From NCBI GenBank assembly GCA_015056325.1, contig SVGL01000008.1:1-64000 (forward strand): a stretch of 64,000 bases of DNA, in the 5' to 3' direction. The translations under genes were made by a program, and so were the position numbers. Positions 35,721 through 45,252 of this stretch are shown here, one piece after another. Positions within the stretch are counted from its first letter, which is position 1. Every line of letters starts with the position of its first letter. The notes under the pieces were generated by a model. The model saw only the letters and a program-made list of their open reading frames with translations, ran no database searches and was not told where the DNA came from. This stretch comes from Clostridiales bacterium (GTDB taxonomy: Bacteria > Bacillota > Clostridia > Christensenellales > Aristaeellaceae).

Positions 35721-38009
35721 ATGAAGTTTCTGCTTCTTCTGCTGGCGCTGATGCTGCCCCTTTGCGCATTGGCTGAGGAATACGTCAACCCCATGACGGT
35801 GGAGGGGCAATATCCACCCATTGCCGGTGCACAGGATGACTACGGCATCGGCGATCCCTTCGTCATGCGGTGGAATGGCATGTATTACATGTACCCCTCC
35901 ACCTGCGAGGAACGGGTGAAGGTCTTCACCTCCCGCGATCTGGTCAACTGGACGGATGCGGGCTACTGCACCCAGGGCCGGGATGTGTACTTCGCCTACG
36001 CACCGGAGGTCATCTACTGGCGCGGCAGCTTCTACATGATCACATCCCCCAATGGGCGGGGGCATTACATCCTGAAAAGCGATTCCCCCCTGGGTCCCTT
36101 TGAGCTGATCACAGGGAACTTCGGCCACTCCATTGACGGTTCTTTCTTCAAGACCGACGATGGCCAGCTGATGATGCTCTTCCCGGACAACTGGATCATC
36201 AAGTCCGCTATGCTGGACAAGAAGACCCTGCTCCCATCCAATCTGGCCTCCACCACCGGTGCGACCCTCAAGCACTGGACGGAGGGGCCGGGGCTGTTCC
36301 GCCGGGGGGATTGGTACTACCTGACTTTCACGGGCAACCATGTTTGTTCCACCGGCTATCAGGTCAGCTTTGCCTCACGCAAGGGCGGGCCGCGCGGGAG
36401 CTTTGCCCAGCGCGAGGACGCAACACTGCTGATCAACAGCGTTTTCGGCGATGAATTCAAGGGCCTGGGGCATTCCTCCAACGTGGTCGGCCCTGACCTG
36501 GACAGCATGTACATCGCCTATCATTCGTTGGTATCCTTGGGCGGCCCGGCGCGGCTGTACAACCTGGATCGTCTGTTCACCAATAACGGCTTGCTGTATA
36601 CCTCCGGCCCCAGCAATTCTGCGATGCCTGTGCCGGAAATGCCGGACGTCTGGGGTGATGCGGACGGCGAACTGCACGGCTTTACTGAGCAGGTGGAGGG
36701 TTACTTCGCGGAGATTCCCGAAACCGCTGTCTTTACCCAGGAATGGAACTTCACCCTGAACAGCGGCACGGCAACGCTGCTGATCGGCCAGATGAACAGC
36801 GCAGATGTGACCGTGCAGGTGGATCAGACCAGCCTGACCCTGCTGGTGGATGGCAAAAAGAAAGAATCCGCCAAGCTGCCGGAGATCGGCCCGGCGGACT
36901 GCCTCCATACCCTGCGCGTGGAGGTCACCCCGGAGATTGCCTACTTCTATGTGGACGACATGCGGTTGCTGACGATGAAGAAGCCGGGCATCACCGCATC
37001 CCGCATCGGCGCCATTGCTTCCAACGACGTGACCTATGGCTTCATGGCCTGCACGGCGGAGGCGCTGGGCTCCTCCGATAACACAGCCCTCAAGCTGCTG
37101 CCCGGCGGATTCAGCGCCCGTCATGCCCTCAACGCGGCGGAGCTGACCTTCAAGGACTTCGGCACCCAGGAAGAGCTGGCGGCGCTGCTGGGCAAGGCGG
37201 ATTACAATGTGCGCATCGCGGAGGCTGGCGAGTACTGCTTCGACCTGATGGTAAAAAAGGCCGACAGCGGCAAGCAAGTGGCCATCGCCCTGGACGGGCA
37301 GGAAATCTGGTCAGGTGTGGTGCCGGAATTCACCGGACGCGACAAGAACTTCACCTTCACGACGGAGCCTGTGATGCTCCCGGCTGGCGACCATACCCTG
37401 ACCGTCACCGCGGAGGACGTGCTCCTCAACCGCATCAGTGCCTTTGCCCATACGCCCGTGGAGCCGATGACCTTCGATTTCACCACCAAGGCCCAGCGGG
37501 AGCACTTCATTACCTACGGCAACTTCATGCAGCGACCCAGCAATGGCGATCTGCGCATCCTCTCTGGCAAAAAAGGATTTGCACTCTTTGGTGAAGAGGG
37601 TTATACTGATTACGCTCTGGATGTGACCTTTGAGATACCGAGGAATGGAAACGGCTCCTGCGGTATTCTGCTGCGGACGACGGACGTTTCCTACTATGAC
37701 GCTCAGGTGGATGACAGCTACTTCGGCTATGCGATCGCCCTGTCCGACAAGGGTGTGACGCTCCGGCGTTCCCGCTATGGGCAGGTCGGCGCGAGTCCAT
37801 TCGAGGCAGTCAAGGCGTGGGAAACGGCGGAAACCGGCTCGCTGCACATCGAGGTGCGGGGCAGCCGGGTGGAGGTTTTCCTCCCTGGCGAAGCGGAACC
37901 GCTGCTGACCATGGACGACGGCAAGCCCTTCACCCACGGTATGTGGGGCTTCTTCTCCAAGGACAGGGGCCTGACGGTGCTGGAATGTACTGTTTCGCCG
38001 CTAGAATAA
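35721..38009 (+). CDS. Exported GH43-family glycosidase, paralogue of the upstream gene
   Basis: A 762-residue exported protein with the same domain order as its neighbour. Signal peptide MKFLLLLLALMLPLCALA; GH43 residues D45 (IGDPFVMR), D139 (SIDGSFF) and E188 (HWTEGPG); then the same chain of beta modules, ending in CTVSPLE against SVRPLQ in the neighbour. The shared layout over the full length shows tandem duplication, with enough divergence to suggest different linkage or side-chain preference. Its start is 25 bases after the previous stop, with GGGGAGG upstream. Confidence 0.9.
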   Translation: MKFLLLLLALMLPLCALAEEYVNPMTVEGQYPPIAGAQDDYGIGDPFVMRWNGMYYMYPSTCEERVKVFTSRDLVNWTDAGYCTQGRDVYFAYAPEVIYWRGSFYMITSPNGRGHYILKSDSPLGPFELITGNFGHSIDGSFFKTDDGQLMMLFPDNWIIKSAMLDKKTLLPSNLASTTGATLKHWTEGPGLFRRGDWYYLTFTGNHVCSTGYQVSFASRKGGPRGSFAQREDATLLINSVFGDEFKGLGHSSNVVGPDLDSMYIAYHSLVSLGGPARLYNLDRLFTNNGLLYTSGPSNSAMPVPEMPDVWGDADGELHGFTEQVEGYFAEIPETAVFTQEWNFTLNSGTATLLIGQMNSADVTVQVDQTSLTLLVDGKKKESAKLPEIGPADCLHTLRVEVTPEIAYFYVDDMRLLTMKKPGITASRIGAIASNDVTYGFMACTAEALGSSDNTALKLLPGGFSARHALNAAELTFKDFGTQEELAALLGKADYNVRIAEAGEYCFDLMVKKADSGKQVAIALDGQEIWSGVVPEFTGRDKNFTFTTEPVMLPAGDHTLTVTAEDVLLNRISAFAHTPVEPMTFDFTTKAQREHFITYGNFMQRPSNGDLRILSGKKGFALFGEEGYTDYALDVTFEIPRNGNGSCGILLRTTDVSYYDAQVDDSYFGYAIALSDKGVTLRRSRYGQVGASPFEAVKAWETAETGSLHIEVRGSRVEVFLPGEAEPLLTMDDGKPFTHGMWGFFSKDRGLTVLECTVSPLE

Positions 38010-38046
38010 GGTCATCCGGCAAAAGCTGATGAATGGAGTGCAAAAG

Positions 38047-38973
38047 TTGAAGAATTTGAATCTGAACCTGTCCGATCCCGGCAGGCTGCAAAAGGTAGCC
38101 CATGCGCTTTCCAACGAACTGCGGCTGAAGATCCTCTCCCTGCTGGACGAATGCAGCATGAATGTGCTGGAGCTGAGCCAGCGCCTTGGCGAGCCGATTT
38201 CGACGGTGTCCAACAGCATTGTGGTGCTGGAGGAGGCAGATCTCATCCGCACCGAGCGCCAGAGCGGGATCCGCGGTGTATCCAAGCTGTGCAGCCGCAA
38301 GAAGGACAATATCTCCATTCATTTGGCAAATATGGCAAAGCGGGAGCTGGAAAGCTTCTTCTACAATATGCCCATTGGCGCTTATTCAGATTTTGATGTG
38401 ACCCCTACCTGCGGGCTGCTCAGCCATGAAAGAAATCTGGGCGAAAATGACAATCCCGCGGCCTTCTATGACCCAGCGCGTTTTCAGGCGCAGCTGCTTT
38501 GGTTCCAGCAGGGCTATGTGGAGTACCGCTTTTCATCCCAAACGTTGATGGAACGTGAAACCCGCTGTCTGGCCATCTCCTTCGAGGCTTGCTCCGAAGC
38601 GCCCAACTACCGCAAGGACTGGCCCAGCGATATCACCGTCAGCATCAATGGCGTAGAGCTCGGCACCTGGTGCTGCCCGGGGGACTTTGGCGGAAGACAG
38701 GGGCGCTTCACACCTGAATGGTGGATGACCTCCTCCACGCAGTATGGTCTGATGAAGCGCTGGAAGGTGACCAATGATGGCTGCTATCTGGATGGCGAGA
38801 AGATTTCCGACGTCACGCTGGAGCAGCTGCATCTGACGGACAAGCCCTATATCGCCGTGCGGATCGGCGTGAAACCCGATGCGCTGCACAAGGGCGGTAT
38901 CAATCTCTTTGGCGAGAAATTCGGTGACTATAATCAGGCGATCGTGATGCGCCTGGATTGTACAGCAAAGTAA
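38047..38973 (+). CDS. ArsR-type winged-helix regulator with C-terminal sensor domain
   Basis: About 308 residues. The first 90 form an ArsR-like winged helix (LQKVAHALSNELRLKILSLL, then LSQRLGEPISTVSNSIVVLE as recognition helix). The remaining 200 form a beta-rich domain (ISFEACSEAPNYRKDWPSDI, VSINGVELGTWCCPGDFGG) that may bind a sugar. ATG at 38029 has no ribosome site, while GGAG lies eight bases before a TTG at 38047, so TTG is preferred. It is encoded inside the glycoside hydrolase cluster, so it probably controls the locus in response to a sugar. ArsR cysteine metal sites are absent. Operator sequence not identified. Confidence 0.78.
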   Translation: MKNLNLNLSDPGRLQKVAHALSNELRLKILSLLDECSMNVLELSQRLGEPISTVSNSIVVLEEADLIRTERQSGIRGVSKLCSRKKDNISIHLANMAKRELESFFYNMPIGAYSDFDVTPTCGLLSHERNLGENDNPAAFYDPARFQAQLLWFQQGYVEYRFSSQTLMERETRCLAISFEACSEAPNYRKDWPSDITVSINGVELGTWCCPGDFGGRQGRFTPEWWMTSSTQYGLMKRWKVTNDGCYLDGEKISDVTLEQLHLTDKPYIAVRIGVKPDALHKGGINLFGEKFGDYNQAIVMRLDCTAK

Positions 38974-39004
38974 AATATCGGACACATGAGAGGAGTACGG
39001 GAGC

Positions 39005-40759
39005 ATGAATGAAGCCCTGCGCATGGACTATCCCCGCCCCGACCGGGTTCGCGGAACCTGGTGTACCCTGAACGGCCAGTGGGACTTTGCCTTCGACAAG
39101 GAGAAGGTCGGCAAGAAAGAAAAATGGTACCGCGCACTGCCTGCCACACATAAGATCGAGGTGCCCTTCTGCTACCAGAGCAAGCTCTCCGGTATCAACA
39201 GCCAGGAGCACTGCGATGTGGTGTGGTATGCCCGGAAGATCAACATCCCGGCGGATATGACGGCCCGTCGCCTGCTGCACTTCGGCGCGGTTGACTACAT
39301 TGCCGATGTCTGGCTGGACGGTCAGTATCTGGGCGGCCATGAAGGCGGCTATACCCCCTTCACCTTTGACGTGACCGATCTGACCGAGGCTGGCGGCGAG
39401 TACACGCTGACCGTCCGCGCTGAGGATCGGCTGGACTTTGACCAGCCCCGCGGCAAGCAGAGCTTCCGCCCCGAGCCCTTCGAGTGCTGGTACACGCCTG
39501 TGACTGGCATCTGGCAGAGCGTGTGGCTGGAGGGGGTGGGCGAGTATTACCCCGTGGACTTCCGCCTGACACCCTGTTTGGAGCGCGCCAGCGTGAAGGT
39601 TGAGGTGTACCTCAACGAGCTGCCCAAGGACGCGTCCATCCGGCTGACGACCTCCTATAAGGGCGATGTGGTGGCTGTAAGCGACGTGAAGGTTCTCTCT
39701 GATCGCTGCGTGCAGACGGAGCTCTTCCTGCGCCACAACGAGCGTCTGGAGGGCTTCCACATGTGGTGGCCCCATGATCCTCGCCTGTACGACCTGACCA
39801 TCGAGACCATCGTGGGCGGCGAAGTGGTGGACAAGGTGGACACCTACTTCGGCATGCGCAAGGTCGAGGTGGTGAACGGCAAGGTGCTGCTGAACAACCA
39901 TGTGCTGTACCAGAAGCTGATCCTGGATCAGGGCTACTGGCCGGATGGCCTGCTGACCGCCCCCAGCGACGATGCGCTGCGCCGCGATGTTGAGCTGACC
40001 AAGGCCATGGGCTACAACGGTGCCCGCAAGCATCAGAAGTTTGAGGACCCCCGCTACCTGTACTGGGCGGACAAGCTCGGCCTGCTGGTCTGGGGTGAGC
40101 TGCCCAGCGCCTACTGGCTGCGCGACAGCCAGAAGCGCAACATGATGCGCGACCTATCCGAGGCCATCAAGCGCGACTATAACCACCCCTGCCTGATCAC
40201 CTGGGTGCCCATCAACGAGAGCTGGGGCGTGCCTTACATCCAGACCCAGGTGGAGGCCCAGGAGCTGGCGGACGCGCTCTACCACATGGTGCACAGCCTG
40301 GACGGCACCCGCATTGTCTCCGGAAACGACGGCTGGGAACAGGCCGCTACCGATCTGCTGACTGTGCATGACTACACCGCCTGGCCGGAGCAGCTCAGCC
40401 CCGAATACGGCAGCCTGGATACCATCTGCGACGGCAATCCCGGTGCGGGCCGTATCGTGACGGCCTGTGGCTACGATCACCGCGGCAAGCCTATGCTGCT
40501 GACCGAATATGGCGGCATCGCCATGGCGAAGGACTCCGGCGATGGCAACTGGGGCTACAACGGCGCGGCGAAGGACGAGGAAGCCTTCCTCAAGCGCTTC
40601 GAGGCCATCACCCAGGCCTTCAAGCACATGCCCGGCTTCGTGGGCTATTGCTACACTCAGTTGACGGACGTATTCCAGGAAGTTAACGGCCTGCTGGATA
40701 TGGACCGTACCCCCAAGGCGAATATCGATGAGATCCGCCGCATCAACAACCAGCGTTAA
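39005..40759 (+). CDS. GH2-family glycosidase (cytoplasmic)
   Basis: A 584-residue GH2 protein with no signal peptide, shorter than E. coli LacZ. The sugar-binding domain (WYARKINIPADM, YIADVWLDGQYLGGHEGGY), an immunoglobulin-like domain and the TIM barrel are all present. Catalytic residues are E405 in VPINESWG (acid/base) and E501 in LLTEYGG (nucleophile). Candidates are beta-galactosidase, beta-glucuronidase, beta-mannosidase or alpha-arabinopyranosidase; barrel residues do not decide. GAGAGGAG precedes the ATG. A terminator follows its stop. It likely acts on oligosaccharides already imported by the ABC systems. Confidence 0.9.
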   Translation: MNEALRMDYPRPDRVRGTWCTLNGQWDFAFDKEKVGKKEKWYRALPATHKIEVPFCYQSKLSGINSQEHCDVVWYARKINIPADMTARRLLHFGAVDYIADVWLDGQYLGGHEGGYTPFTFDVTDLTEAGGEYTLTVRAEDRLDFDQPRGKQSFRPEPFECWYTPVTGIWQSVWLEGVGEYYPVDFRLTPCLERASVKVEVYLNELPKDASIRLTTSYKGDVVAVSDVKVLSDRCVQTELFLRHNERLEGFHMWWPHDPRLYDLTIETIVGGEVVDKVDTYFGMRKVEVVNGKVLLNNHVLYQKLILDQGYWPDGLLTAPSDDALRRDVELTKAMGYNGARKHQKFEDPRYLYWADKLGLLVWGELPSAYWLRDSQKRNMMRDLSEAIKRDYNHPCLITWVPINESWGVPYIQTQVEAQELADALYHMVHSLDGTRIVSGNDGWEQAATDLLTVHDYTAWPEQLSPEYGSLDTICDGNPGAGRIVTACGYDHRGKPMLLTEYGGIAMAKDSGDGNWGYNGAAKDEEAFLKRFEAITQAFKHMPGFVGYCYTQLTDVFQEVNGLLDMDRTPKANIDEIRRINNQR

Positions 40760-40769
40760 GTGAATTCCG

Positions 40770-40809
40770 GCGCGGACAGCCTCATCGCGAGGGCCTGTCC
40801 GCGCTTTTT
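40770..40809 (+). terminator. Terminator between GH2 and third GH43 gene
   Basis: GCGCGGACAG (40770-40779) pairs with CTGTCCGCGC (40795-40804) and is followed by TTTTT. It lies only five bases before the AGGAGG of the next gene, so downstream expression depends on read-through. Confidence 0.88.
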
Positions 40810-40825
40810 CGATAGGAGGATGTTT

Positions 40826-43006
40826 ATGAGCATGAATACTGTGCGAAATCCCTATCCGCTGACTGACCTCTGGGATGGCCGGGAGATCGGCGACCCCTTT
40901 CTGATGCGCCACGACGGCCGATTCTACCTCTACTGCTCCAGCCACAGCCATTTACCGGGCATCAAGTGCTGGGTCAGCGAGGATATGATCCGCTTTGACT
41001 ATTACGGCTTTGTCTGCACGGACGAGCGAACCATCGGCGCGTATGCTCCGGAGGTCGCCTACAATGCGGGTAAGTTCTGGATGGTGACCTCGCCCCGGGG
41101 CAGCGGGCACTATCTGCTCAAGTCTGACAGTCCCCTCGGCCCCTTCGAGGTGGTCAGCGACAACCTGGGCGTGGGTATCGACGGCAGCATTTTCGTGGAT
41201 GACGATGGCCGCAGCTGGTTTTACCGGGCGAGCCATCAGGGCATCCGCGTGCACGAGATGCCCAATCCTGGAGAGATTGACGTGCGCAGCAAGGTCATCG
41301 AGGCCAGCTGGTTGGGACACTGGACGGAAGGCCCCCAGGTCATCAAGCGGGACGGCCGCTATTTCCTGACCGACACGGGCAACCATGTCTGCTGCCGGGG
41401 CTATCATGTGGACTACACCGTCTCCCGCAAGGGTGCAGATCGCGGCTACCGCAGACTGCTGGACGGTATGCTCCTGCTGGAGACCCGCGACGAGTACCAC
41501 GCCCTGGGCCATTCCTCCACCTGTGTCGGCCCGGACATGGACACCATGTATATCGTCTATCACAAAAACATCATCGGCGAGCGCAACAACCCGCTGCATC
41601 GTTCGCTTTGCATTGACCGCCTGTTTTTCAACGGTGACCGCATGTACACCAATGCAACATGGTGGCATCAGGCTGCGCCGGTGCAGCCCGTGTGCGTCAG
41701 CCGTTGCGACAAGGATCTGGTGGACGGCCTGCTGCCCGTAGCTGCGCCTGATACCTACACAGCGGAGATCAACATCCGCCTGAGGGAGGACACGGGCAGC
41801 GTGTGCTTCTCCGGCGTGATGCTGACCATCGGCAAAGACCGCCGCTGGACGCTCTCCACGGGTGAAAATGGCGTATTCCCTGGCAATGTGGCCACGGATG
41901 CGCTCATCACCATCAAGGTCAGCCTGCATATGGGGCTGCTGGTGCTGTGCGTCAACGGTATGGAATTTTTACGCAAGCAGACGACGCTGGGCGGCGGCAA
42001 GATTGGCATTGGCGCGGGCTGTGAACCTTCCTTCATCGGCTTCTCCGATGTGGCTCAGGGAAGCGCAGATGCTGCGGCTGACAAGCCTGTCCCCGGCGCA
42101 TTTGACGCGGCGCACGGCACAGCCTGCAGCGAAACGGCGGAAGGTGAAACCGGCTGCAATGCGTTGGTGGTGCGCCCCGGCGAGACAGTCGCCTATGCCC
42201 TGAATGTCTGGCAGGCGGGCAAATACCATCTGGCGATGACAGTGAAGGCCTCCGACGCGCCCACTACGCTGCTGGTCAACGGGTGGACAATGATCGCTCA
42301 GCCCACCGGCGCAGCTACGCAGGATCGCATGGAGAAGCGCTATTTCGGCGCCATTGAGCTGACTGCTGGCCGGCAGACCATGACTATCGCTGCGGAGGAA
42401 TCCGTCATCATCGACCGCATTTACCTCACCGAGGCGGACGACTTCACTCCGGCTGTCATCATCGACCGGGGCGAGGATGTGACCGGCGGCAGGCTCCACG
42501 TCATCGGCCACAAGCAAAAGGGAAGCATGCATCGCAAGTTCTGCGGCTACACAGCGGCGGAGGGCTACGGCGAGGGCTGGTATGGCGGCGCGGACTGGTA
42601 TGGTGCCCACTGGCGAGATTGCGCGCTGCACATGGTCATCAACTGTAAGCCCTGTGCGCCGGAAGCCCGCATCAGCGCCTACATCCGTTCTGACCGGGAG
42701 ACATGGCATCCCCATCAGGTAGCGGCTGGCCGGTTTGCCTATGCGGTGCATGTGACAGAGAACAGCATCCGCCTGTGCAAACAGGAGTACAGCGAAACGG
42801 TTCTGGCGGAAATGCCTATCACCATGGAATGGGGCGGCCAAATGAAGCTGACGCTGCGTGCCAGGGGCAGCCGCATCACCGTGGAGGGCGAGAATGGCCT
42901 GCTGCTGGAATACACCGACCCCATGCCGCTGATTGCCGGCCGCGTGGGTATCAGTGCCAGCACGGACGGCCTGGGATTTGAGACGCTGTACGTAAGCGAA
43001 GAATGA
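40826..43006 (+). CDS. Cytoplasmic GH43-family glycosidase, third paralogue
   Basis: A 726-residue GH43 protein without signal peptide. Key residues D23 (IGDPFLMR), D119 (GIDGSIF) and E168 (HWTEGPQ) match those of the exported paralogues, and SDSPLGPFE is shared word for word. The C-terminal beta modules are more diverged (LAMTVKASDAPTTLLVNGW, IGHKQKGSMHRKFCGY). AGGAGG is six bases before the ATG at 40826; earlier in-frame starts are too close or lack a site. Lacking export, it probably finishes imported arabino- or xylo-oligosaccharides that the exported paralogues begin to process. Confidence 0.88.
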   Translation: MSMNTVRNPYPLTDLWDGREIGDPFLMRHDGRFYLYCSSHSHLPGIKCWVSEDMIRFDYYGFVCTDERTIGAYAPEVAYNAGKFWMVTSPRGSGHYLLKSDSPLGPFEVVSDNLGVGIDGSIFVDDDGRSWFYRASHQGIRVHEMPNPGEIDVRSKVIEASWLGHWTEGPQVIKRDGRYFLTDTGNHVCCRGYHVDYTVSRKGADRGYRRLLDGMLLLETRDEYHALGHSSTCVGPDMDTMYIVYHKNIIGERNNPLHRSLCIDRLFFNGDRMYTNATWWHQAAPVQPVCVSRCDKDLVDGLLPVAAPDTYTAEINIRLREDTGSVCFSGVMLTIGKDRRWTLSTGENGVFPGNVATDALITIKVSLHMGLLVLCVNGMEFLRKQTTLGGGKIGIGAGCEPSFIGFSDVAQGSADAAADKPVPGAFDAAHGTACSETAEGETGCNALVVRPGETVAYALNVWQAGKYHLAMTVKASDAPTTLLVNGWTMIAQPTGAATQDRMEKRYFGAIELTAGRQTMTIAAEESVIIDRIYLTEADDFTPAVIIDRGEDVTGGRLHVIGHKQKGSMHRKFCGYTAAEGYGEGWYGGADWYGAHWRDCALHMVINCKPCAPEARISAYIRSDRETWHPHQVAAGRFAYAVHVTENSIRLCKQEYSETVLAEMPITMEWGGQMKLTLRARGSRITVEGENGLLLEYTDPMPLIAGRVGISASTDGLGFETLYVSEE

Positions 43007-43054
43007 GATGCGAACAGTAATTGATCGCTCAGTTACAGATCGATGGAGGGCACT

Positions 43055-45238
43055 ATGAATTGGAACGCAAAATGGATCAAACCGTCCTGGGAGCCGGAAA
43101 GCAAAGCACCGCTGTATGCAAAGTGTTTTGAGGCGAAAAAGGCTGTGACTTCTGCCGTGCTGCGTTTGACCGGCATGGGTGTGTATGAGGCCGCGATCAA
43201 TGGTGTGAGGGTCAGCGAAGATGTGATGGCCCCGGGCTGGACGACCTACCCCAAGCGTTTACAGGTACAAAGCTACGACGTGACGGACTTGGTTGCGCAT
43301 GACAATGAACTGACTGTGCTGCTGGGGCGGGGGTGGTATCGCAGCCACCTGATGTGCTGGAAGGACGGCACCATCCAGACGGAATTGGTCAAAAAGCCTG
43401 CGGGCATCACGGCAGAGCTGATTCTGACCTATGCCGACGGCACAATGGAGACGATCATCACAGATGAAAGCTGGACGGTCAGCGAGAGTCAGGTGCGCTT
43501 CTCCGAGCTGTACGACGGAGAAGTGTACGACGCGACCTTCGTGCCGCAGGAGATCACCCCTGCTGTGTGCTTCGACGGGCCGACGGGAACCTTGATCCCG
43601 CAGGAGGGCGATCCCGTCCGGGAACAGGAAAGGATCTGTGCAGTCCGCGTTTTCACCACGCCCAAGGGTGAACGGGTCATTGATTTCGGCCAGGAGCTGA
43701 CCGGCTTCCTGGAGGTCAACCTTGACGCGAAGGCCGGAGAAGTGGTGGACGTTTCCTTTGCGGAAGTGCTGGACAAGGAAGGCAATTTCTACACCGAGAA
43801 TTACCGCGAAGCAAAATGTCTCTATCATTATATCTGCCGGGATGGTCAGCAGACCTACAAGACCAGGCTGACCTTCTATGGTTTCCGCTACATCCGGGTG
43901 AATGAATTTCCCGGTGGTGTGGAGAAGGCGGATGAAAGCAGCTTCACGGGTATTGCGGTGCACTCGGACATGAAGCGCACGGGCTATATCCGCACCTCTG
44001 ATCCGATGCTGAACCAGCTGTTCTCCAATATCGTCTGGGGACAAAAATCGAATTTCGTCGATGTCCCCACGGATTGCCCCCAGCGTGACGAGCGCTTTGG
44101 CTGGATGGGCGATGCCCAGGTGTTTACCCGCACGGCCTGCCTCAATTATGATGCGGAGCGATTCTTTGCCAAGTGGCTGAATGATGTGGCGGCAGATCAG
44201 CATGAGGATGGCTATGTGGGCGCTGTGGTGCCGGATGTGCTGACCCATGTGAATGAGCGCGGGACCGCCAGCGCGGCCTGGGGTGATGCGGCAGTCATCG
44301 TCCCGTGGGAGGTTTACCGCGCATACGGCAACGTGGCGCTGCTGCGCCGTCAGTTCCCCAGCATGCGCAGGTGGGTGGACTATATCGGCACCATCACCAC
44401 CACGCCGGATCTGTGGACGGGCTGCTGGCACTATGCGGACTGGCTGGGTCTGGACGCCCCCAGCGGCAGCTACAAGGGATCCAGCCGGGAGGACTTCATC
44501 GCCAGCTCCTTCTATGCTTATTCTACGGAGCTGGTCATCAGAGCTGGCAAGGTGCTGGGTGAGGATGTTTCAGCTTATGAGCAGCTTCATGGGCGTATCG
44601 TGACGGCCTTCCGCAAGGCATACCCCGAATATATGACGCAGACGGAGTGCATCCTTGCGGTGCATTTCCATCTGGCGGAGGATTGTCAGAAGGCTGCTGA
44701 TCAGCTGGCGCGGATGGTGCGGGAAGCAGGTGTGCAGCTGAAGACCGGCTTTGTCGGTACGCCCTATATCCTGCATGTACTCAGCGATTACGGGCATACC
44801 GAGCTGGCCTATGAGCTGCTGCTGCGCCGGGAATATCCCTCCTGGCTGTACCCGATCACCAAAGGCGCCACGACCATCTGGGAGCACTGGGATGGCATTA
44901 TGCAGGATGGCGGCTTCTGGAGCCGGGACATGAATTCCTTCAACCATTATGCCTACGGTTCGGTGGCTGACTGGATGTACGGCGTGGCAGCGGGTATTCA
45001 GGTTTGCGAGGATGAACCGGCGTACGAGAAGGTCTGTATCGAACCCCATCCCTCGGAGAAACTGGACTGGTTCGAGGCTTCCGTGGAGACCCGTCACGGG
45101 CTGGTGTCCTCCCGGTGGAGCAAAGTGCATACAGGCGGTTGGCGGTATGACATCGCTACGCCGGTGCAGGCGGAGATCAGACTGGGTGGAAAGGTTCACA
45201 AAGTTCCGGCGGGCAGCTATGTGTTTCATCAGGAGTGA
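43055..45238 (+). CDS. GH78-family alpha-L-rhamnosidase (cytoplasmic)
   Basis: A 727-residue protein with the GH78 order: N-terminal carbohydrate-binding sandwich (WIKPSWEPESKAPLYAKCFE, GVYEAAINGVRV), linker beta domains and an alpha/alpha barrel from about 320. The barrel carries the family motif VDVPTDCPQRDERFGW with catalytic acidic residues and TIWEHWDG with the second one. No signal peptide. GGAGG sits five to six bases before the ATG at 43055. It releases terminal rhamnose, e.g. from rhamnogalacturonan side chains, plant glycosides or bacterial polysaccharides. With GH43 and GH2 it points to a branched plant pectin-type or hemicellulose substrate. Confidence 0.92.
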   Translation: MNWNAKWIKPSWEPESKAPLYAKCFEAKKAVTSAVLRLTGMGVYEAAINGVRVSEDVMAPGWTTYPKRLQVQSYDVTDLVAHDNELTVLLGRGWYRSHLMCWKDGTIQTELVKKPAGITAELILTYADGTMETIITDESWTVSESQVRFSELYDGEVYDATFVPQEITPAVCFDGPTGTLIPQEGDPVREQERICAVRVFTTPKGERVIDFGQELTGFLEVNLDAKAGEVVDVSFAEVLDKEGNFYTENYREAKCLYHYICRDGQQTYKTRLTFYGFRYIRVNEFPGGVEKADESSFTGIAVHSDMKRTGYIRTSDPMLNQLFSNIVWGQKSNFVDVPTDCPQRDERFGWMGDAQVFTRTACLNYDAERFFAKWLNDVAADQHEDGYVGAVVPDVLTHVNERGTASAAWGDAAVIVPWEVYRAYGNVALLRRQFPSMRRWVDYIGTITTTPDLWTGCWHYADWLGLDAPSGSYKGSSREDFIASSFYAYSTELVIRAGKVLGEDVSAYEQLHGRIVTAFRKAYPEYMTQTECILAVHFHLAEDCQKAADQLARMVREAGVQLKTGFVGTPYILHVLSDYGHTELAYELLLRREYPSWLYPITKGATTIWEHWDGIMQDGGFWSRDMNSFNHYAYGSVADWMYGVAAGIQVCEDEPAYEKVCIEPHPSEKLDWFEASVETRHGLVSSRWSKVHTGGWRYDIATPVQAEIRLGGKVHKVPAGSYVFHQE

Positions 45239-45252
45239 GGAGATGGCAACAT

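Noticed and set aside
33399-36341. A 980-codon minus-strand open frame over the GH43 genes
   Set aside because: Shadow of two well-supported GH43 genes; translation has no recognisable domain.
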